A DNA stretch of 49,847 bases from the NCBI RefSeq assembly GCF_016446475.1, contig NZ_JAEHFP010000015.1, positions 1 to 49,847 of the forward strand, in the 5' to 3' direction. Origin of the DNA: Paracoccus binzhouensis. Lineage in GTDB: Bacteria; Pseudomonadota; Alphaproteobacteria; Rhodobacterales; Rhodobacteraceae. The notes below the pieces were generated by a model. It was not told the origin of the DNA and made no database searches. It worked only from the letters and a program-made list of their open reading frames with translations. Below, piece by piece: positions 1-9,503 of this stretch. The translations under genes were made by a program, and so were the position numbers. Each line of letters starts with the position of its first letter. Position 1 is the stretch's first letter.

Positions 1-1
1 A

Positions 2-1114
2 TTCGCCCGGGCCGGGCTGACCGCGCGGCTGGCGCTGGCGCCGACGCGCGGCGCGGCCTGGGCGCTGGCCCGCTTCGGATCCGAGCGCGCGATCTGCGCC
101 GATCCGCTGCCCGCCTTGGCGCCGCTGCCGGTGGCCGGGTTGCGGCTGTCGGGGGAAACCCTGCTGCTCTTGCGCCGGCTGGGGCTCAAGACCATCGGCG
201 ACCTCGCAGGGCTGCCGCGCCTGTCACTGATGCGCCGCTTTGCCCGGGCCGAACCGCAGGACAATCCGCTGATCCGCCTCGACCAGGCGCTGGGGCGCGC
301 GGCCGAGCCGCTGGATGCGCCCGAGCCCGCACCCGAATACGCCGCCGAGGTCCGGCTGGCCGAGCCGGTGATGGACCCCTCGGACTGGCTGCCCGGATTG
401 CTGGCCGATCTTTGCGCGCAGATGGCGGCGGCGGATCGCGGCTGCCGGCGGCTTTGCCTGTCGGTGTTTCGCGTCGATGGCGAGCGGCGCGACATCCGCG
501 TCGCCATGGCCGCGCCCACGCGCGACCCCGGCCACCTGCTGCGCCTGTTCGACGGCCGGCTCGGGCGGCTGGACCCCGGCTATGGCTTCGACCTGATCCG
601 CCTCGCGGCCGAGGCGGTCGAGCCCTTGGCCCAAGCCCAGCCCGGCCTGGACGGCGCCGCGCCCGCAGGGCTGGCACTGGCGCGGCTGGTGGACCGGCTG
701 GCGGCGCGCTTCGGCGCGGCGGCAATCAGCCGGCCGCTGCCGCAGGAAAGCCATATCCCCGAACGCGCCGAGACACCCGGCCCGCCGCTGGCCACCACCC
801 CCGCCCCGGTCGCGCGCCCCGACCGGCCGATCCGCCTGCTCAACCCGCCCGAGGAGATCCGCGTGCTCTACGCCATTCCCGAAGGCCCGCCGGCGCAATT
901 CGTCTGGCGCCGGCAGACCCTGCGCGTCGCCCGCCATGCCGGGCCCGAGCGCATCGCGCCGGAATGGTGGCACGACCGCCCCGGCACCCGGCTGCGCGAC
1001 TATTTCCGCATCGAGGACGACAGCGGCCTGCGCCTGTGGATCTATCGCGAGGGGCTGGTCCATGACGGCCGCGGCGGCGCGCCGCGCTGGTTCCTGCACG
1101 GGATCTTCGCCTGA
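2..1114 (+). CDS. imuB: ImuB, Y-family polymerase-like mutagenesis protein (5' end outside window)
   Basis: The frame is open from base 2 to the stop at 1112-1114 (370 residues visible), so the N-terminal palm with the catalytic region lies upstream of the window. What remains is the C-terminal half: a helix-hairpin-helix-like stretch (LRRLGLKTIGDLAGLPR), a little-finger-like domain, then an Arg/Trp-rich tail (WRRQTLRVARHAGP...PEWWHDRP) typical of ImuB C-termini. ImuB is the non-catalytic adaptor that links ImuA and DnaE2 to the beta clamp during SOS translesion synthesis. Its TGA overlaps the ATG of dnaE2 by one base, as expected for translational coupling in the imuA-imuB-dnaE2 cassette. 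The family is clear; the SOS promoter would be upstream of imuA and is not visible. Confidence 0.9.
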   Translation, partial: FARAGLTARLALAPTRGAAWALARFGSERAICADPLPALAPLPVAGLRLSGETLLLLRRLGLKTIGDLAGLPRLSLMRRFARAEPQDNPLIRLDQALGRAAEPLDAPEPAPEYAAEVRLAEPVMDPSDWLPGLLADLCAQMAAADRGCRRLCLSVFRVDGERRDIRVAMAAPTRDPGHLLRLFDGRLGRLDPGYGFDLIRLAAEAVEPLAQAQPGLDGAAPAGLALARLVDRLAARFGAAAISRPLPQESHIPERAETPGPPLATTPAPVARPDRPIRLLNPPEEIRVLYAIPEGPPAQFVWRRQTLRVARHAGPERIAPEWWHDRPGTRLRDYFRIEDDSGLRLWIYREGLVHDGRGGAPRWFLHGIFA

Positions 1115-4100
1115 TGCCCGACCATCATGCCCGCCCCGAGATCCCCCTGCCCCCGGTCGAGCACCCGAACCCGCCCGCGGATTACGTCGAACTGGCGGTG
1201 ACCAGCGCCTTCAGCTTCCTGCACGGCGCCTCGCATCCGCGCGAACTGGCGCTGGCGGCGCATCTGATGGGCTATGACGCGCTGGGGATCGCCGACCTGA
1301 ACAGCCTCGCCGGGGTGGTGCGGCTGCATGCCGCGGCCAGGAAACTGCAGCTGCGCCCGGTGATCGGGGCGCGGATCGTGCTGGCGGACGGCACCGCCTT
1401 CCTGGCCTATCCGACCGACCGCGCCGCCTATGGCCGGCTCGCCTCGCTGATCACCAAGGGCCGGCGACAGGATCTGGAGGGGAAATGGCAGAAGAAGGGC
1501 CGCTGTGACCTTAGCCTGGACGATCTGGCCGCCCATGCTGAAGGCATGCGGCTGGTCTGGCTGCCGGGCGACGACCTTGCGCCCCTGCCCCGTCTGGCCC
1601 GCCGCCTGCCGCAGCTGTCGCATGTCGCGGCAAGCTGGCTTTATCGCGGCGACGACCGGGCGCGGATCAATCGCCTCGACCGGGCGACGCGGGCGGCGGG
1701 GCTGTCGATCGTCGCGGTGAACGACGTGCATTACCATGTCCCCGATCGCCGGCCGCTGCAGGACGTGATGACCTGCATCCGCGAGGGCACCACCATCGCC
1801 CGAGCCGGGCTGCTGCTGGCGCAGAATGCCGAACGTCACCTGAAGCCGCCGGCCGAGATGGCCCGGCTGTTCGCCGACTGGCCCCATGCCATCCGCGCCA
1901 CGCGCGAAATCGCCGACAGCTGCCGCTTCTCGCTGGAGGAGCTGCAATACGAATATCCCCGCGAAAGCGTGCCGCCCGGCCTGACCCCGCAGCAGCATCT
2001 GGAAAACCTGACCTGGCAGGGCGCGGATTGGCGCTATCCCTCGGGCGTGCCCGAGAAGGTCCGCGCCACGCTGGTCAAGGAACTGGCGCTGATCGGCGAC
2101 AAGAAGATCGCGCAATATTTCCTGACCATCCACGACATCGTCCGCTATGCCGAAGACCAGGGCATCCTGAACCAGGGCCGCGGCTCGGCGGCGAATTCGG
2201 CGGTCTGCTACGTCCTCGGCATCACCCCGGTCGATCCCGCCAAGCATGAATTGCTGTTCGAACGGTTCATCAGCCAGAACCGCAAGGAACCGCCCGATAT
2301 CGACGTGGATTTCGAGCATGAGCGGCGCGAGGAGGTCATCCAGCACATCTATGACGCATATGGCCGCGAACGCGCCGGGCTCTGCGCCACGGTGATCCAT
2401 TACCGCCCGCGCAGCGCCATCCGCGAGGTCGGCAAGGTCATGGGCCTGTCCGAGGACGTGACCTCGGCGCTGGCCGACACGGTCTGGGGCAGCTGGGGCA
2501 AGGACATGTCGGCGGCCTCGACCGATCAGGCCGGGCTGGACCTTGGCGACCCCTTGCTGCGGCGCGCGGTCCGACTGGCCGAGGAGATGATCGGCATGCC
2601 CCGCCACCTGTCCCAGCATGTCGGCGGCTTCGTGCTGACCGAGGGGCCGCTCTTCGAAACCGTGCCCATCGGCAATGCCGCCATGCCGGACCGCAGCTTC
2701 ATCGAATGGGACAAGGACGACATCGACGAATTGCGCATCCTCAAGGTCGACGTGCTGGCGCTGGGGATGCTGACCTGCATCCGCAAATGCTTCGAGCTGG
2801 TGCGGGCGCATTACGGCAAGGTGTTGACGCTGTCGGATTTCGACCATGACGACCCGGAAACCTACGCCATGCTGCAAAGAGGCGACAGCATCGGCACCTT
2901 CCAGGTCGAAAGCCGGGCGCAGATGGCCATGCTGCCGCGCCTGCAGCCCCAGGAGTTCTACGACCTGGTGATCCAGGTGGCCATCGTCCGCCCCGGCCCG
3001 ATCCAGGGCAACATGGTCCATCCCTATCTGCGTCGTCGCAATGGCGAAGCGGTGGATTATCCCGGCCCCCGGGACGGCGACCCGGACGAGCTGAAGAACA
3101 TCCTGAAGCGCACCCTGGGCGTGCCGATCTTTCAGGAACAGGCGATGAAGATCGCCATGGTCGCCGCGCAATTCACCCCGGACGAGGTGGACGAGTTGCG
3201 CAAGGCCATGGCCACCTTCCGCTCGCGCGGAACCATCGGGCGATTGCAGGACAGGATGGTCGGCCGCATGGTCGAACGCGGCTACGACCGCGACTTCGCC
3301 GAGCGCTGCTTCAACCAGATCAAGGGCTTCGGCGATTACGGCTTTCCCGAAAGCCATGCGGCGGCCTTCGCGCATCTGGCCTATGTCTCGGCCTGGCTGA
3401 AATGCCATCGCCCGGCCGCCTTCGCCGCGGCGCTGCTGAACAGCCAGCCGATGGGCTTCTACGCGCCGGCCCAGATCGTGCGCGACGCGCGCGACCACGG
3501 CGTCACCGTGCTGCCGGCCGATGTGAACATCAGCGCATGGGACAACACGCTTGAGCCCTGCGACGGCGCCTTCGCCCTGCGCCTGGGCCTGCGCCAGATC
3601 GACGGGCTGTCCAAGGCGCTGGCCGAACGCATCTGTCGGGCGCGGAATGAACCCTATGCCGATCTGGCCGATCTCAAGGCCCGCGCCGAGCTCGATGCCC
3701 GGGCCATCCGGCTGATCGCGGCGGCCGATGCGCTGCGCTCGATGGGACTGGACCGGCGGGCGGGGCTGTGGCAGGCGCGGGCGCTGCGCGACGCACCGGA
3801 ATTGCCGCTGTTCGGGCGCCGGGACGAGGGGGCCGAGCCCGCCGTCGCCCTGCCCGCCATGCCACTTTGCGAGCATGTCACCGCCGATTACCAGACCCTG
3901 CGGCTGTCGCTGAAGGCGCATCCGATGGCCTTCCTGCGCCGCAGCCTGACGGCGCAGGGCTATGTTTCGGCGGCCGGCCTGGCCGGTCTGCCCAACCGCG
4001 CCAGCCTGCGCATGGCCGGCATCGTGCTGGTGCGCCAGCGCCCGGGCAGCGCCAAGGGAATCTGTTTCGTGACGCTGGAGGACGAGACCGGCGTGGCGAA

Positions 4101-4344
4101 TCTGGTGATCTGGGAAAAGACCTTCGCGCGGTTCCGCAAGGTGGTGATGACCGCCCGCCTGCTCGAGGTCCACGGCCAGCTCCAGCGCGCCGATGGCGTG
4201 ACCCATGTCGTCGCGCATGGGCTGGCCGATCGCTCCGAGGCGCTGCTGCGCCTGGCAGGGGAGGCGCCGGCCGCGCTGCCCCAGCCCCGGCCCAGCCACC
4301 CGCGCCAGGTGCGCATCCTGCCCAAGTCGCGGGATTTTCACTAG
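1114..4344 (+). CDS. dnaE2: Error-prone DNA polymerase DnaE2 (ImuC)
   Basis: A 1076-residue C-family polymerase, the usual length of DnaE2 and shorter than replicative DnaE1 (about 1170). The N-terminal PHP domain begins near residue 33 ([10 protein letters not shown]). The polymerase active-site segment [15 protein letters not shown] lies near residues 393-407 and carries the catalytic aspartates. [20 protein letters not shown] sits just before it, and a C-terminal OB-fold ([18 protein letters not shown]) ends the protein. DnaE2 performs mutagenic lesion bypass with ImuA and ImuB after DNA damage. Its start overlaps the imuB stop by one base, which fixes the start codon. A short hairpin (4344-4359) follows the stop but has no T run. 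Confidence 0.96.
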   Translation: MPDHHARPEIPLPPVEHPNPPADYVELAVTSAFSFLHGASHPRELALAAHLMGYDALGIADLNSLAGVVRLHAAARKLQLRPVIGARIVLADGTAFLAYPTDRAAYGRLASLITKGRRQDLEGKWQKKGRCDLSLDDLAAHAEGMRLVWLPGDDLAPLPRLARRLPQLSHVAASWLYRGDDRARINRLDRATRAAGLSIVAVNDVHYHVPDRRPLQDVMTCIREGTTIARAGLLLAQNAERHLKPPAEMARLFADWPHAIRATREIADSCRFSLEELQYEYPRESVPPGLTPQQHLENLTWQGADWRYPSGVPEKVRATLVKELALIGDKKIAQYFLTIHDIVRYAEDQGILNQGRGSAANSAVCYVLGITPVDPAKHELLFERFISQNRKEPPDIDVDFEHERREEVIQHIYDAYGRERAGLCATVIHYRPRSAIREVGKVMGLSEDVTSALADTVWGSWGKDMSAASTDQAGLDLGDPLLRRAVRLAEEMIGMPRHLSQHVGGFVLTEGPLFETVPIGNAAMPDRSFIEWDKDDIDELRILKVDVLALGMLTCIRKCFELVRAHYGKVLTLSDFDHDDPETYAMLQRGDSIGTFQVESRAQMAMLPRLQPQEFYDLVIQVAIVRPGPIQGNMVHPYLRRRNGEAVDYPGPRDGDPDELKNILKRTLGVPIFQEQAMKIAMVAAQFTPDEVDELRKAMATFRSRGTIGRLQDRMVGRMVERGYDRDFAERCFNQIKGFGDYGFPESHAAAFAHLAYVSAWLKCHRPAAFAAALLNSQPMGFYAPAQIVRDARDHGVTVLPADVNISAWDNTLEPCDGAFALRLGLRQIDGLSKALAERICRARNEPYADLADLKARAELDARAIRLIAAADALRSMGLDRRAGLWQARALRDAPELPLFGRRDEGAEPAVALPAMPLCEHVTADYQTLRLSLKAHPMAFLRRSLTAQGYVSAAGLAGLPNRASLRMAGIVLVRQRPGSAKGICFVTLEDETGVANLVIWEKTFARFRKVVMTARLLEVHGQLQRADGVTHVVAHGLADRSEALLRLAGEAPAALPQPRPSHPRQVRILPKSRDFH

Positions 4345-4424
4345 GAAGCCGGCGCTTCCGCGCCCCTGCCCCCGCCGCGGGGCATCCTCTACCCTGCGCC
4401 CGGGTCCGGGCAGGAGGGATCGCC

Positions 4425-4850
4425 ATGCGATGGTCGGCCGCGCAATATGCGAAATTCCTGGACGACCGCAGCCGCCCGGCGCGCGACCTGCTGGCGGCGG
4501 TGCCGCTGGACGCGCCGGGCCTTGTGGTCGATATCGGCGGCGGCCCGGACAATTCGACCTCGCTGCTGGCCGGGGCAGCCAAGCAGCGCCAACCGCTGCT
4601 GCCGCCGATGGCGCTGCATGCGCTGCTGCGCCCGCTCTGCGCCCGCGTCGACATCTGGCGCACGGTCTATCACGTCGCGCTGGACGGGCTGAAGGGCATC
4701 GTGGAATGGTTCCTCGGCTCGGCGCTGCGGGCCCTATCTGGACCGGCTGGACAAGGCCGAGCGGCCCGCCTTCCTTGCCGGCCATCGCCCCGGGATCGCG
4801 GGCCGCGTGCTGCCGTTTCCGCGCAGTTTCCTGGCCGCCACAGCCCCTTG
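4425..4850 (+). pseudogene. tam: Remnant of trans-aconitate 2-methyltransferase (internal deletion plus frameshift)
   Basis: An ATG at 4425 with a good Shine-Dalgarno (CAGGAGGG, 4411-4418) opens a reading frame starting [20 protein letters not shown] and reaching [17 protein letters not shown], the N-terminus and SAM-binding motif I of Tam-type methyltransferases. The frame then jumps directly to [19 protein letters not shown], which belongs to the C-terminal third of the family, so roughly the central half (about 120 residues by comparison with the ~250-residue family) is missing. Near 4733 the homology shifts by one frame to [19 protein letters not shown] and then [11 protein letters not shown], the usual Tam C-terminus. 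Both lesions would remove SAM binding and activity. The family assignment rests on remembered Tam sequences; the disruption is read directly. The end is approximate because the original stop is not identifiable. Confidence 0.75.
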
Positions 4851-4890
4851 CCCCGCCAGGAGGGCGTGGCGTGGCGGCGATCCAAAGGGG

Positions 4891-4920
4891 AAGGCCGCGC
4901 CCGTTGCCGAGCGCGGCCTT
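4891..4920 (-). terminator. Hairpin terminator of rpmG
   Basis: A perfect 10-bp inverted repeat (AAGGCCGCGC / GCGCGGCCTT) with a 10-nt loop sits 26 nt downstream of the rpmG stop on the minus strand. The T-rich tract after it is weak, so it may act as a processing or Rho-assisted end. Confidence 0.6.
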
Positions 4921-4946
4921 GCACGATCCCGTCGAAGGGGCAGATC

Positions 4947-5114
4947 CTACTTGATCTTGCCTTCCTTGTATTCGACATGCTTGCGCGCAACCGGGTCATA
5001 CTTGTTGACCGTCATCTTTTCGGTCATCGTGCGGGCGTTCTTCTTGGTGACATAGAAGTGCCCGGTCCCGGCGCTCGAGTTCAGACGGATCTTGATCGTC
5101 GTCGGCTTCGCCAT
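4947..5114 (-). CDS. rpmG: 50S ribosomal protein L33
   Basis: A 55-residue basic protein ([20 protein letters not shown], ending EYKEGKIK) with the L33 segments [10 protein letters not shown] and [10 protein letters not shown]. It is a component of the large ribosomal subunit near the E site. It has no CxxC zinc motifs, so it is the zinc-independent form common in alphaproteobacteria. The ATG at 5114 is preceded by a Shine-Dalgarno-like GGAG on the minus strand. It stands alone between the tam remnant and rnpB and ends at the hairpin at 4891-4920. Confidence 0.96.
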   Translation of the reverse strand: MAKPTTIKIRLNSSAGTGHFYVTKKNARTMTEKMTVNKYDPVARKHVEYKEGKIK

Positions 5115-5314
5115 CTGTTTCGCTCCTGCTGCGGGGCAAAATGCGTCTCGCCAACCCCGTGAAATTCCCTTGAAGCCCGCCTTTTAGCGGCGAAGCCGGC
5201 GAAGTCAACCGGGAATCGGCCGGAAATCGGCGGCGTCGCAGCGAAAATCCCCCGGCCCGGAACCGCCCGCGACCGGCCGCATCGGCGGGGTTCGGGGGAG
5301 TCCGGGCGGAATTT

Positions 5315-5683
5315 GCGCGGATGGCCTGTAAGCCGGATTCTGTTCCGGGGTCGCCCCCTTCGATGACCATTCCTCTGGCCCCGCCATTGCTGACGGGATC
5401 TAGCTGCCAACCCGGACCTGCTGGGGCGAAGGCGGCCCTGTCTTGCGACGCGCGGTCCCTATTCGGCATTGCTCCCGGTGGGGCTTGCCGTGCCGGGACT
5501 GTTGCCAGCCCCGCGGTGGGCTCTTGCCCCACCGTTTCACCCTTGCCCATGCGCGCATGGGCGGTCTTTTCTCTGTGGCGCTTTCCCTGGGGTTGCCCCC
5601 GCCGGGCGTTACCCGGCACCGTGCCTTCATGGAGTCCGGACTTTCCTCGACGTTGCCGCCGCGGTCATCCGGCCATCCGCGCA
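5315..5683 (-). ncRNA. rnpB: RNase P RNA (class A)
   Basis: The minus strand contains the hallmark GAGGAAAGTCCGGACTCC (5648-5631) near the 5' end and the conserved ACAGAATCCGGCTTACAGG segment near the 3' end. The ends are set by helix P1: GCGCGGATGGCC (5682-5671) at the 5' side pairs with GGCCATCCGCGC (5326-5315) at the 3' side, a 12-bp helix. This RNA is the catalytic subunit of RNase P, which removes the 5' leaders of tRNA precursors. The length of about 370 nt fits alphaproteobacterial class A RNAs. A consensus-like promoter (5690-5718) places the transcription start within a few bases of 5683. Exact ends are inferred. Confidence 0.93.
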
Positions 5684-5689
5684 GGAAGG

Positions 5690-5718
5690 CAGATAGGACC
5701 GGCGGCGGCCAAGGTCAA
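5690..5718 (-). promoter_or_regulatory. Probable sigma-70-type promoter of rnpB
   Basis: On the minus strand TTGACC (5718-5713), a 17-nt spacer and TATCTG (5695-5690) lie immediately before the 5' end of the RNase P RNA. The expected start 7-8 nt downstream coincides with the first base of helix P1. Confidence 0.65.
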
Positions 5719-5744
5719 GCGCCGCGCCGGCTGCGCCGCCGCAT

Positions 5745-5759
5745 GGATATTTGGTCAAC
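5745..5759 (+). repeat. Extragenic TATTTGG-type element, copy a
   Basis: GGATATTTGGTCAAC lies between the rnpB promoter and the 3' end of the HxlR-type regulator gene. It shares the TATTTGG core and trailing AAC with five other intergenic copies in this window. Confidence 0.5.
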
Positions 5760-5769
5760 GGAGAACGGG

Positions 5770-6135
5770 TCAGGCCCGCGTCCAGCCGCGCGCGATCTCG
5801 GGCAGCGCATCCTCGATCCAACCCAGCAGCGCGCCGACCCGCAGCGCCGCCTCGTGCCCGAGCGGCGTCAGCGCATATTCCACATGCGGCGGCACGGTCT
5901 GGAAGTCGCGGCGCAACACCATGCCGTCGGCTTCCAGCCCCTGCAGGGTCTGGGCCAGCATCCGCTCGCTGACGCCGCCGATGCGCCGGCGCAGGGCGGA
6001 AAAGCGATGCGGCCCCTCGGCCAGCACGCGCAGCACCAGCATGCCCCAGCGCCCGGTCAGCCGCCGCAGCACGTCGCGAGAGGGGCATTCCGCCGCCATC
6101 AGGTCGCCCCGGCCGCCGGGATCGGGAATTTTCAC
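5770..6135 (-). CDS. HxlR-family transcriptional regulator (QorR/YtfH-like)
   Basis: A 121-residue winged-helix protein whose whole length fits the HxlR family: ECPSRDVLRRLTGRWGMLVL at the N-terminus, the conserved GVSERMLAQTLQGLEADG recognition region and PPHVEYALTPLG wing. It has a single conserved N-terminal cysteine (in AECPSR), which in QorR-type members senses quinones or other electrophiles. The start used is GTG at 6135; an ATG 12 codons further in is an alternative. It diverges from a quinone reductase gene, the same arrangement as Escherichia coli ytfH/ytfG, so it most likely represses that gene and itself through the palindrome at 6154-6170. Confidence 0.88.
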   Translation of the reverse strand: MKIPDPGGRGDLMAAECPSRDVLRRLTGRWGMLVLRVLAEGPHRFSALRRRIGGVSERMLAQTLQGLEADGMVLRRDFQTVPPHVEYALTPLGHEAALRVGALLGWIEDALPEIARGWTRA

Positions 6136-6153
6136 ACTAACATCTCCGTCAGT

Positions 6154-6170
6154 ACTTACGATCCGTAAGT
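6154..6170. promoter_or_regulatory. Palindromic operator between the HxlR regulator and qorB
   Basis: ACTTACG-ATC-CGTAAGT is a perfect 7-bp inverted repeat with a 3-nt centre in the short divergent intergenic region. It is 18 nt upstream of the regulator start and about 48 nt upstream of the qorB start. The position and symmetry suit binding of an HxlR dimer; binding itself is inferred. Confidence 0.7.
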
Positions 6171-6218
6171 TATACCTCTACCTTGCGCCGCACAAGGCAT
6201 TCACGAAAGGAAAGACAG

Positions 6219-7061
6219 ATGACCGTCGCCGTCACCGGAGCCACCGGCAAGCTTGGCCGCCTGGCCATCGCCCGGCTGAAGACCCTGCTGCCCGCAACCG
6301 AGATCGTGGCGTTGGCCCGCAGCCCCGAAAAGGCCGCCGACCTGGGCGTCGAGGCCCGCGCCTTCGACTATGACCGGCCCGAAACCCTGGCCGCAGCGCT
6401 GCAGGGGGTAGAGCGGCTGCTGCTGATCTCGTCGAGCGAGGTCGGCAAGCGCGCCGCCCAGCACCGTGCGGTGATCGAGGCCGCAAAGGCCGCCGGGGTC
6501 GGGCAGATCGTCTATACCAGCCTGCTGCATGCCGACCGCTCGCCGCTGTCGCTGGCCGGAGAGCATGTGGCGACCGAGGCGATGCTGGCCGAATCGGGCC
6601 TGCCCCATGCCATCCTGCGCAATGGCTGGTATGCCGAGAATTACACCGGCGCGATCCCCGCGGCGCTGGCGCATGGCGCGCTGATCGGTGCGGCGGGCGC
6701 GGGCCGGATCTCGGCCGCGGCGCGCGCCGATTATGCCGAGGCCGCTGCCCTGGTGCTGGCCGGCGAGGGCCATGCCGGCAAGACCTACGAGTTGGCCGGC
6801 GACGAGGGCTGGACCCTGGCCGAGCTGGCCGCCGAGCTTTCGGCGCAGACCGGCAGGCAGATCCCCTATGACGACCTGTCGCAGGCCGATTACGCCGCCG
6901 CGCTGGCGGGCGCCGGCCTGCCCGAGGAACTGGCCGCGGCGATCGCCAGCTGGGACGTCGGCGCGAGCCAAGGCGCGCTGTTCGACGACGGCCGCGCCCT
7001 GTCGCGACTGATCGGGCGCCCGACCGCGACGCTGGCCGAGGTGGTGCGCGCCGCGCTCTAG
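6219..7061 (+). CDS. qorB: NAD(P)H:quinone oxidoreductase, QorB/YtfG-like (NmrA/SDR fold)
   Basis: A 280-residue protein (start ATG 6219, preceded by AAAGGAAAGA) with an N-terminal Rossmann motif TGATGKLGR, then LLLISSSEVGKRAAQHR, YTSLLHADRSPL and LRNGWYAENY, all of which match remembered E. coli YtfG almost word for word. YtfG-type enzymes use NADPH to reduce quinones and limit redox cycling. It is an atypical short-chain dehydrogenase of the NmrA group. It is transcribed away from the HxlR regulator and probably induced by quinone stress. Its stop codon overlaps that of the convergent helicase gene in the four bases CTAG at 7058-7061. Confidence 0.92.
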   Translation: MTVAVTGATGKLGRLAIARLKTLLPATEIVALARSPEKAADLGVEARAFDYDRPETLAAALQGVERLLLISSSEVGKRAAQHRAVIEAAKAAGVGQIVYTSLLHADRSPLSLAGEHVATEAMLAESGLPHAILRNGWYAENYTGAIPAALAHGALIGAAGAGRISAAARADYAEAAALVLAGEGHAGKTYELAGDEGWTLAELAAELSAQTGRQIPYDDLSQADYAAALAGAGLPEELAAAIASWDVGASQGALFDDGRALSRLIGRPTATLAEVVRAAL

Positions 7062-9448
7062 AAGGGCACGTCGTCCGGCCCGCCGGCCTGCGAGGCGGGC
7101 TGGACATAGCCCGCCTTCACCGTCTTGAAGCCGGTGGGGAACCGGATGGTCAGCGTGTCCTCGGCAATGCCCATGATGGTGCCGTTGCCGAATTTCTGGT
7201 GAAACACCCGGTCGCCGACCGCGAAGCGCGCCGCCGGCTCGGCGTCGATCACCACCGGCGTGCGGTGCACGGGCTGCGCACGCTGGGCCGCGCGTTCCTG
7301 CATGCGCTTCCAGCCCGGCGAGTTGTAGACATCGGCCCGTGCCGCGCGCTCGTGCATCACCGATTGCGCAAAGGGCTGGGCCGCCGCACCGTAGCCACCG
7401 CCGTAAAGACCCGGCGGCGTCAGCACCTCGACATGATCCTCGGGCAGTTCGTCGATGAAGCGCGAGGGCAGCGACGACTGCCATTGCCCATACATGCGGC
7501 GGTTGCCGGCGAAGCTGATCGTCACCAGTTCCTCGCCGCGGGTGATGCCGACATAGGCGAGGCGCCGCTCTTCCTCGAGCCCCTTCATGCCGCTTTCGTC
7601 CATGCTGCGCTGGCTGGGAAACAGCCCGTCCTCCCAGCCCGGCAGGAAGACGATGGGATATTCCAGCCCCTTGGCGGCATGCAGCGTCATGATGCTGACC
7701 TCCTCGGACTGCTCGCCCTTGTCATTGTCCATGACCAGCGCGACATGTTCCAGGAATCCCTGAAGATTTTCAAATTCTTCCAGGGCCTTCATCAATTCCT
7801 TCAGGTTGTCGAGCCGCCCCGGCGCGTCAGGCGACTTGTCGTTCTGCCACATGGCGGTATAGCCGGATTCGTCCAGGATGCGCTCGGCCAGCTCGACATG
7901 GTTCACCGAGGCGTCCAGCGCGTCGGCATGCCAGCGGCCCATGGCCTCGGTGAACTGCCGCAGCGCCCCCGCCCCCTTGCCGCCAAGCGCGCCGGTGGCG
8001 ACGGCCGAGGCCGCGCCCTCCAAGAGCGACAGCCCGCGCTCCCGCGCCTCGCGCTGGATGGTCTGCACCGCCTTGTCGCCCAGGCCGCGCTTGGGCACGT
8101 TCACGATGCGCTCGAAAGCCAGGTCATCGGTGGGGCTGACCGCCAGCCGGAAATAGGCCATGGCGTCGCGGATCTCGGCCCGCTCATAGAAGCGCGGCCC
8201 GCCGATCACCCGATAGGGCAGGCCGATGGTCATGAAGCGGTCCTCGAAGGCCCGCATCTGGTGGCTGGCCCGCACCAGGATGGCGATGTCGTTCAGGCTG
8301 CGCCGGCCGATGCCGGCGCGATGGCCGCCGTGGAAGGCCTCGATCTCCTCGCCGATCCAGCGCGCCTCGGCCTCGCTGTCCCAATGGCCGATCAGGCGCA
8401 CGCGCTCGCCCTCCTCGGCCTCGGTCCAGAGCGTCTTGCCCAAGCGCCCCTTGTTGGCCGCGATCAGCCCCGAGGCGGCGGCGAGGATATGCGGGGTCGA
8501 GCGGTAGTTCTGCTCCAGCCGGATCACCTGGGCGCCGGGGAAATCGCTCTCGAAGCGCAGGATGTTGCCGACCTCGGCGCCGCGCCAGCCATAGATCGAC
8601 TGGTCGTCGTCGCCCACGCAGCAGATGTTGCGATGCCCGGACGCCAGCAGCCGCAGCCACATGTATTGCGCGACGTTGGTGTCCTGGTATTCGTCCACCA
8701 GGATATAGCGGAAGCGGTCCTGCCAGCTCCGCAGCACGTCGGGATGCGCCTGGAACAGGATGACGCAATGCATCAGCAGGTCGCCGAAATCGACCGCGTT
8801 CAGTTCCAGCAGCCGGCGCTGATAGGCGGCATAAAGCTTGCCGCCCCAGCCGTCGAAGGCGCGCTCCTCGCCCCTGGGCAGCCTGGCGGGAGTGATGCAG
8901 CGGTTCTTCCAGCCGTCGATCAGATGCGCCAGCTGCCGCGCCGGCCAACGCTTTTCGTCGATGTTCTCGGCCTGGATCAGCTGTCTCAGCAGTCGGATCT
9001 GGTCGTCGGTGTCGAGGATGGTGAAGCTGGGCTTCAGGTGCAGCTCGCCATCCCCGATCAGCTCCGCGTGGCGGCGCAGGATCTTGACGCTGATCGAATG
9101 GAAGGTGCCGAGCCAGGGCATGCCCTCGACCATCTCGCCCAGCAGGCGGCCGATGCGGTCCTTCATCTCGCGCGCGGCCTTGTTGGTGAAGGTCACGGCC
9201 AGGATCTGCCCCGGTCGCGCCCGGCCGAGGTTCAGCAGATGCGCGATGCGGGTGGTCAGCGCCCGGGTCTTGCCGGTGCCGGCGCCCGCGAGCAGCAGCA
9301 CCGGCCCGTCCAGCGCCTCAACCGCGTCGCGCTGCGCCGGGTTCAGCCCGTCCAGATAGGGCGCCGGCCGCGCGCCCATGGCACGCTGGGAAAGCGGCAC
9401 CGGGGCGGCTGCGGCCTCGAAAGCGTCCGAGTCGTCGAAATTGCTCAT
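7058..9448 (-). CDS. uvrD: UvrD/PcrA-like superfamily 1 ATP-dependent DNA helicase
   Basis: 796 residues with the SF1A helicase motifs in order: Q-motif LNPAQRDAVEA near 35, Walker A GAGTGKT at 55-61, Ia AVTFTNKAAREMK near 85, Walker B ILVDEYQDTN near 250, motif III GDDDQSIYGWRGA, motif IV LEQNYRS, motif V TLHAAKGLEYPIVFL and motif VI EEERRLAYVGITR. The C-terminus (FAVGDRVFHQKFGNGTIMGI) is the Tudor-like RNA polymerase-binding fold of UvrD/PcrA. It acts in nucleotide excision repair, mismatch repair and replication-fork clearance. It follows a small membrane-protein gene on the same strand after 55 nt and ends tail to tail with qorB. Confidence 0.95.
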   Translation of the reverse strand: MSNFDDSDAFEAAAAPVPLSQRAMGARPAPYLDGLNPAQRDAVEALDGPVLLLAGAGTGKTRALTTRIAHLLNLGRARPGQILAVTFTNKAAREMKDRIGRLLGEMVEGMPWLGTFHSISVKILRRHAELIGDGELHLKPSFTILDTDDQIRLLRQLIQAENIDEKRWPARQLAHLIDGWKNRCITPARLPRGEERAFDGWGGKLYAAYQRRLLELNAVDFGDLLMHCVILFQAHPDVLRSWQDRFRYILVDEYQDTNVAQYMWLRLLASGHRNICCVGDDDQSIYGWRGAEVGNILRFESDFPGAQVIRLEQNYRSTPHILAAASGLIAANKGRLGKTLWTEAEEGERVRLIGHWDSEAEARWIGEEIEAFHGGHRAGIGRRSLNDIAILVRASHQMRAFEDRFMTIGLPYRVIGGPRFYERAEIRDAMAYFRLAVSPTDDLAFERIVNVPKRGLGDKAVQTIQREARERGLSLLEGAASAVATGALGGKGAGALRQFTEAMGRWHADALDASVNHVELAERILDESGYTAMWQNDKSPDAPGRLDNLKELMKALEEFENLQGFLEHVALVMDNDKGEQSEEVSIMTLHAAKGLEYPIVFLPGWEDGLFPSQRSMDESGMKGLEEERRLAYVGITRGEELVTISFAGNRRMYGQWQSSLPSRFIDELPEDHVEVLTPPGLYGGGYGAAAQPFAQSVMHERAARADVYNSPGWKRMQERAAQRAQPVHRTPVVIDAEPAARFAVGDRVFHQKFGNGTIMGIAEDTLTIRFPTGFKTVKAGYVQPASQAGGPDDVPF

Positions 9449-9503
9449 GCCCGCACCATAGCCCTGCAGCCGCGCTCGGGAAAGCCCGTCGTTCTTATTT
9501 CGT

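Noticed and set aside
1042..4785. Very long minus-strand open frame (1247 codons) opposite dnaE2
   Set aside because: It mirrors the dnaE2 codon pattern in a GC-rich genome, lacks domains and is rich in low-information Gly/Gln/His/Arg stretches. dnaE2 on the other strand has full family motifs.
7058..7061. Shared CTAG stop codons of qorB and uvrD as a regulatory site
   Set aside because: CTAG is self-complementary, so two convergent TAG stops overlapping in it is a simple coincidence of packing.
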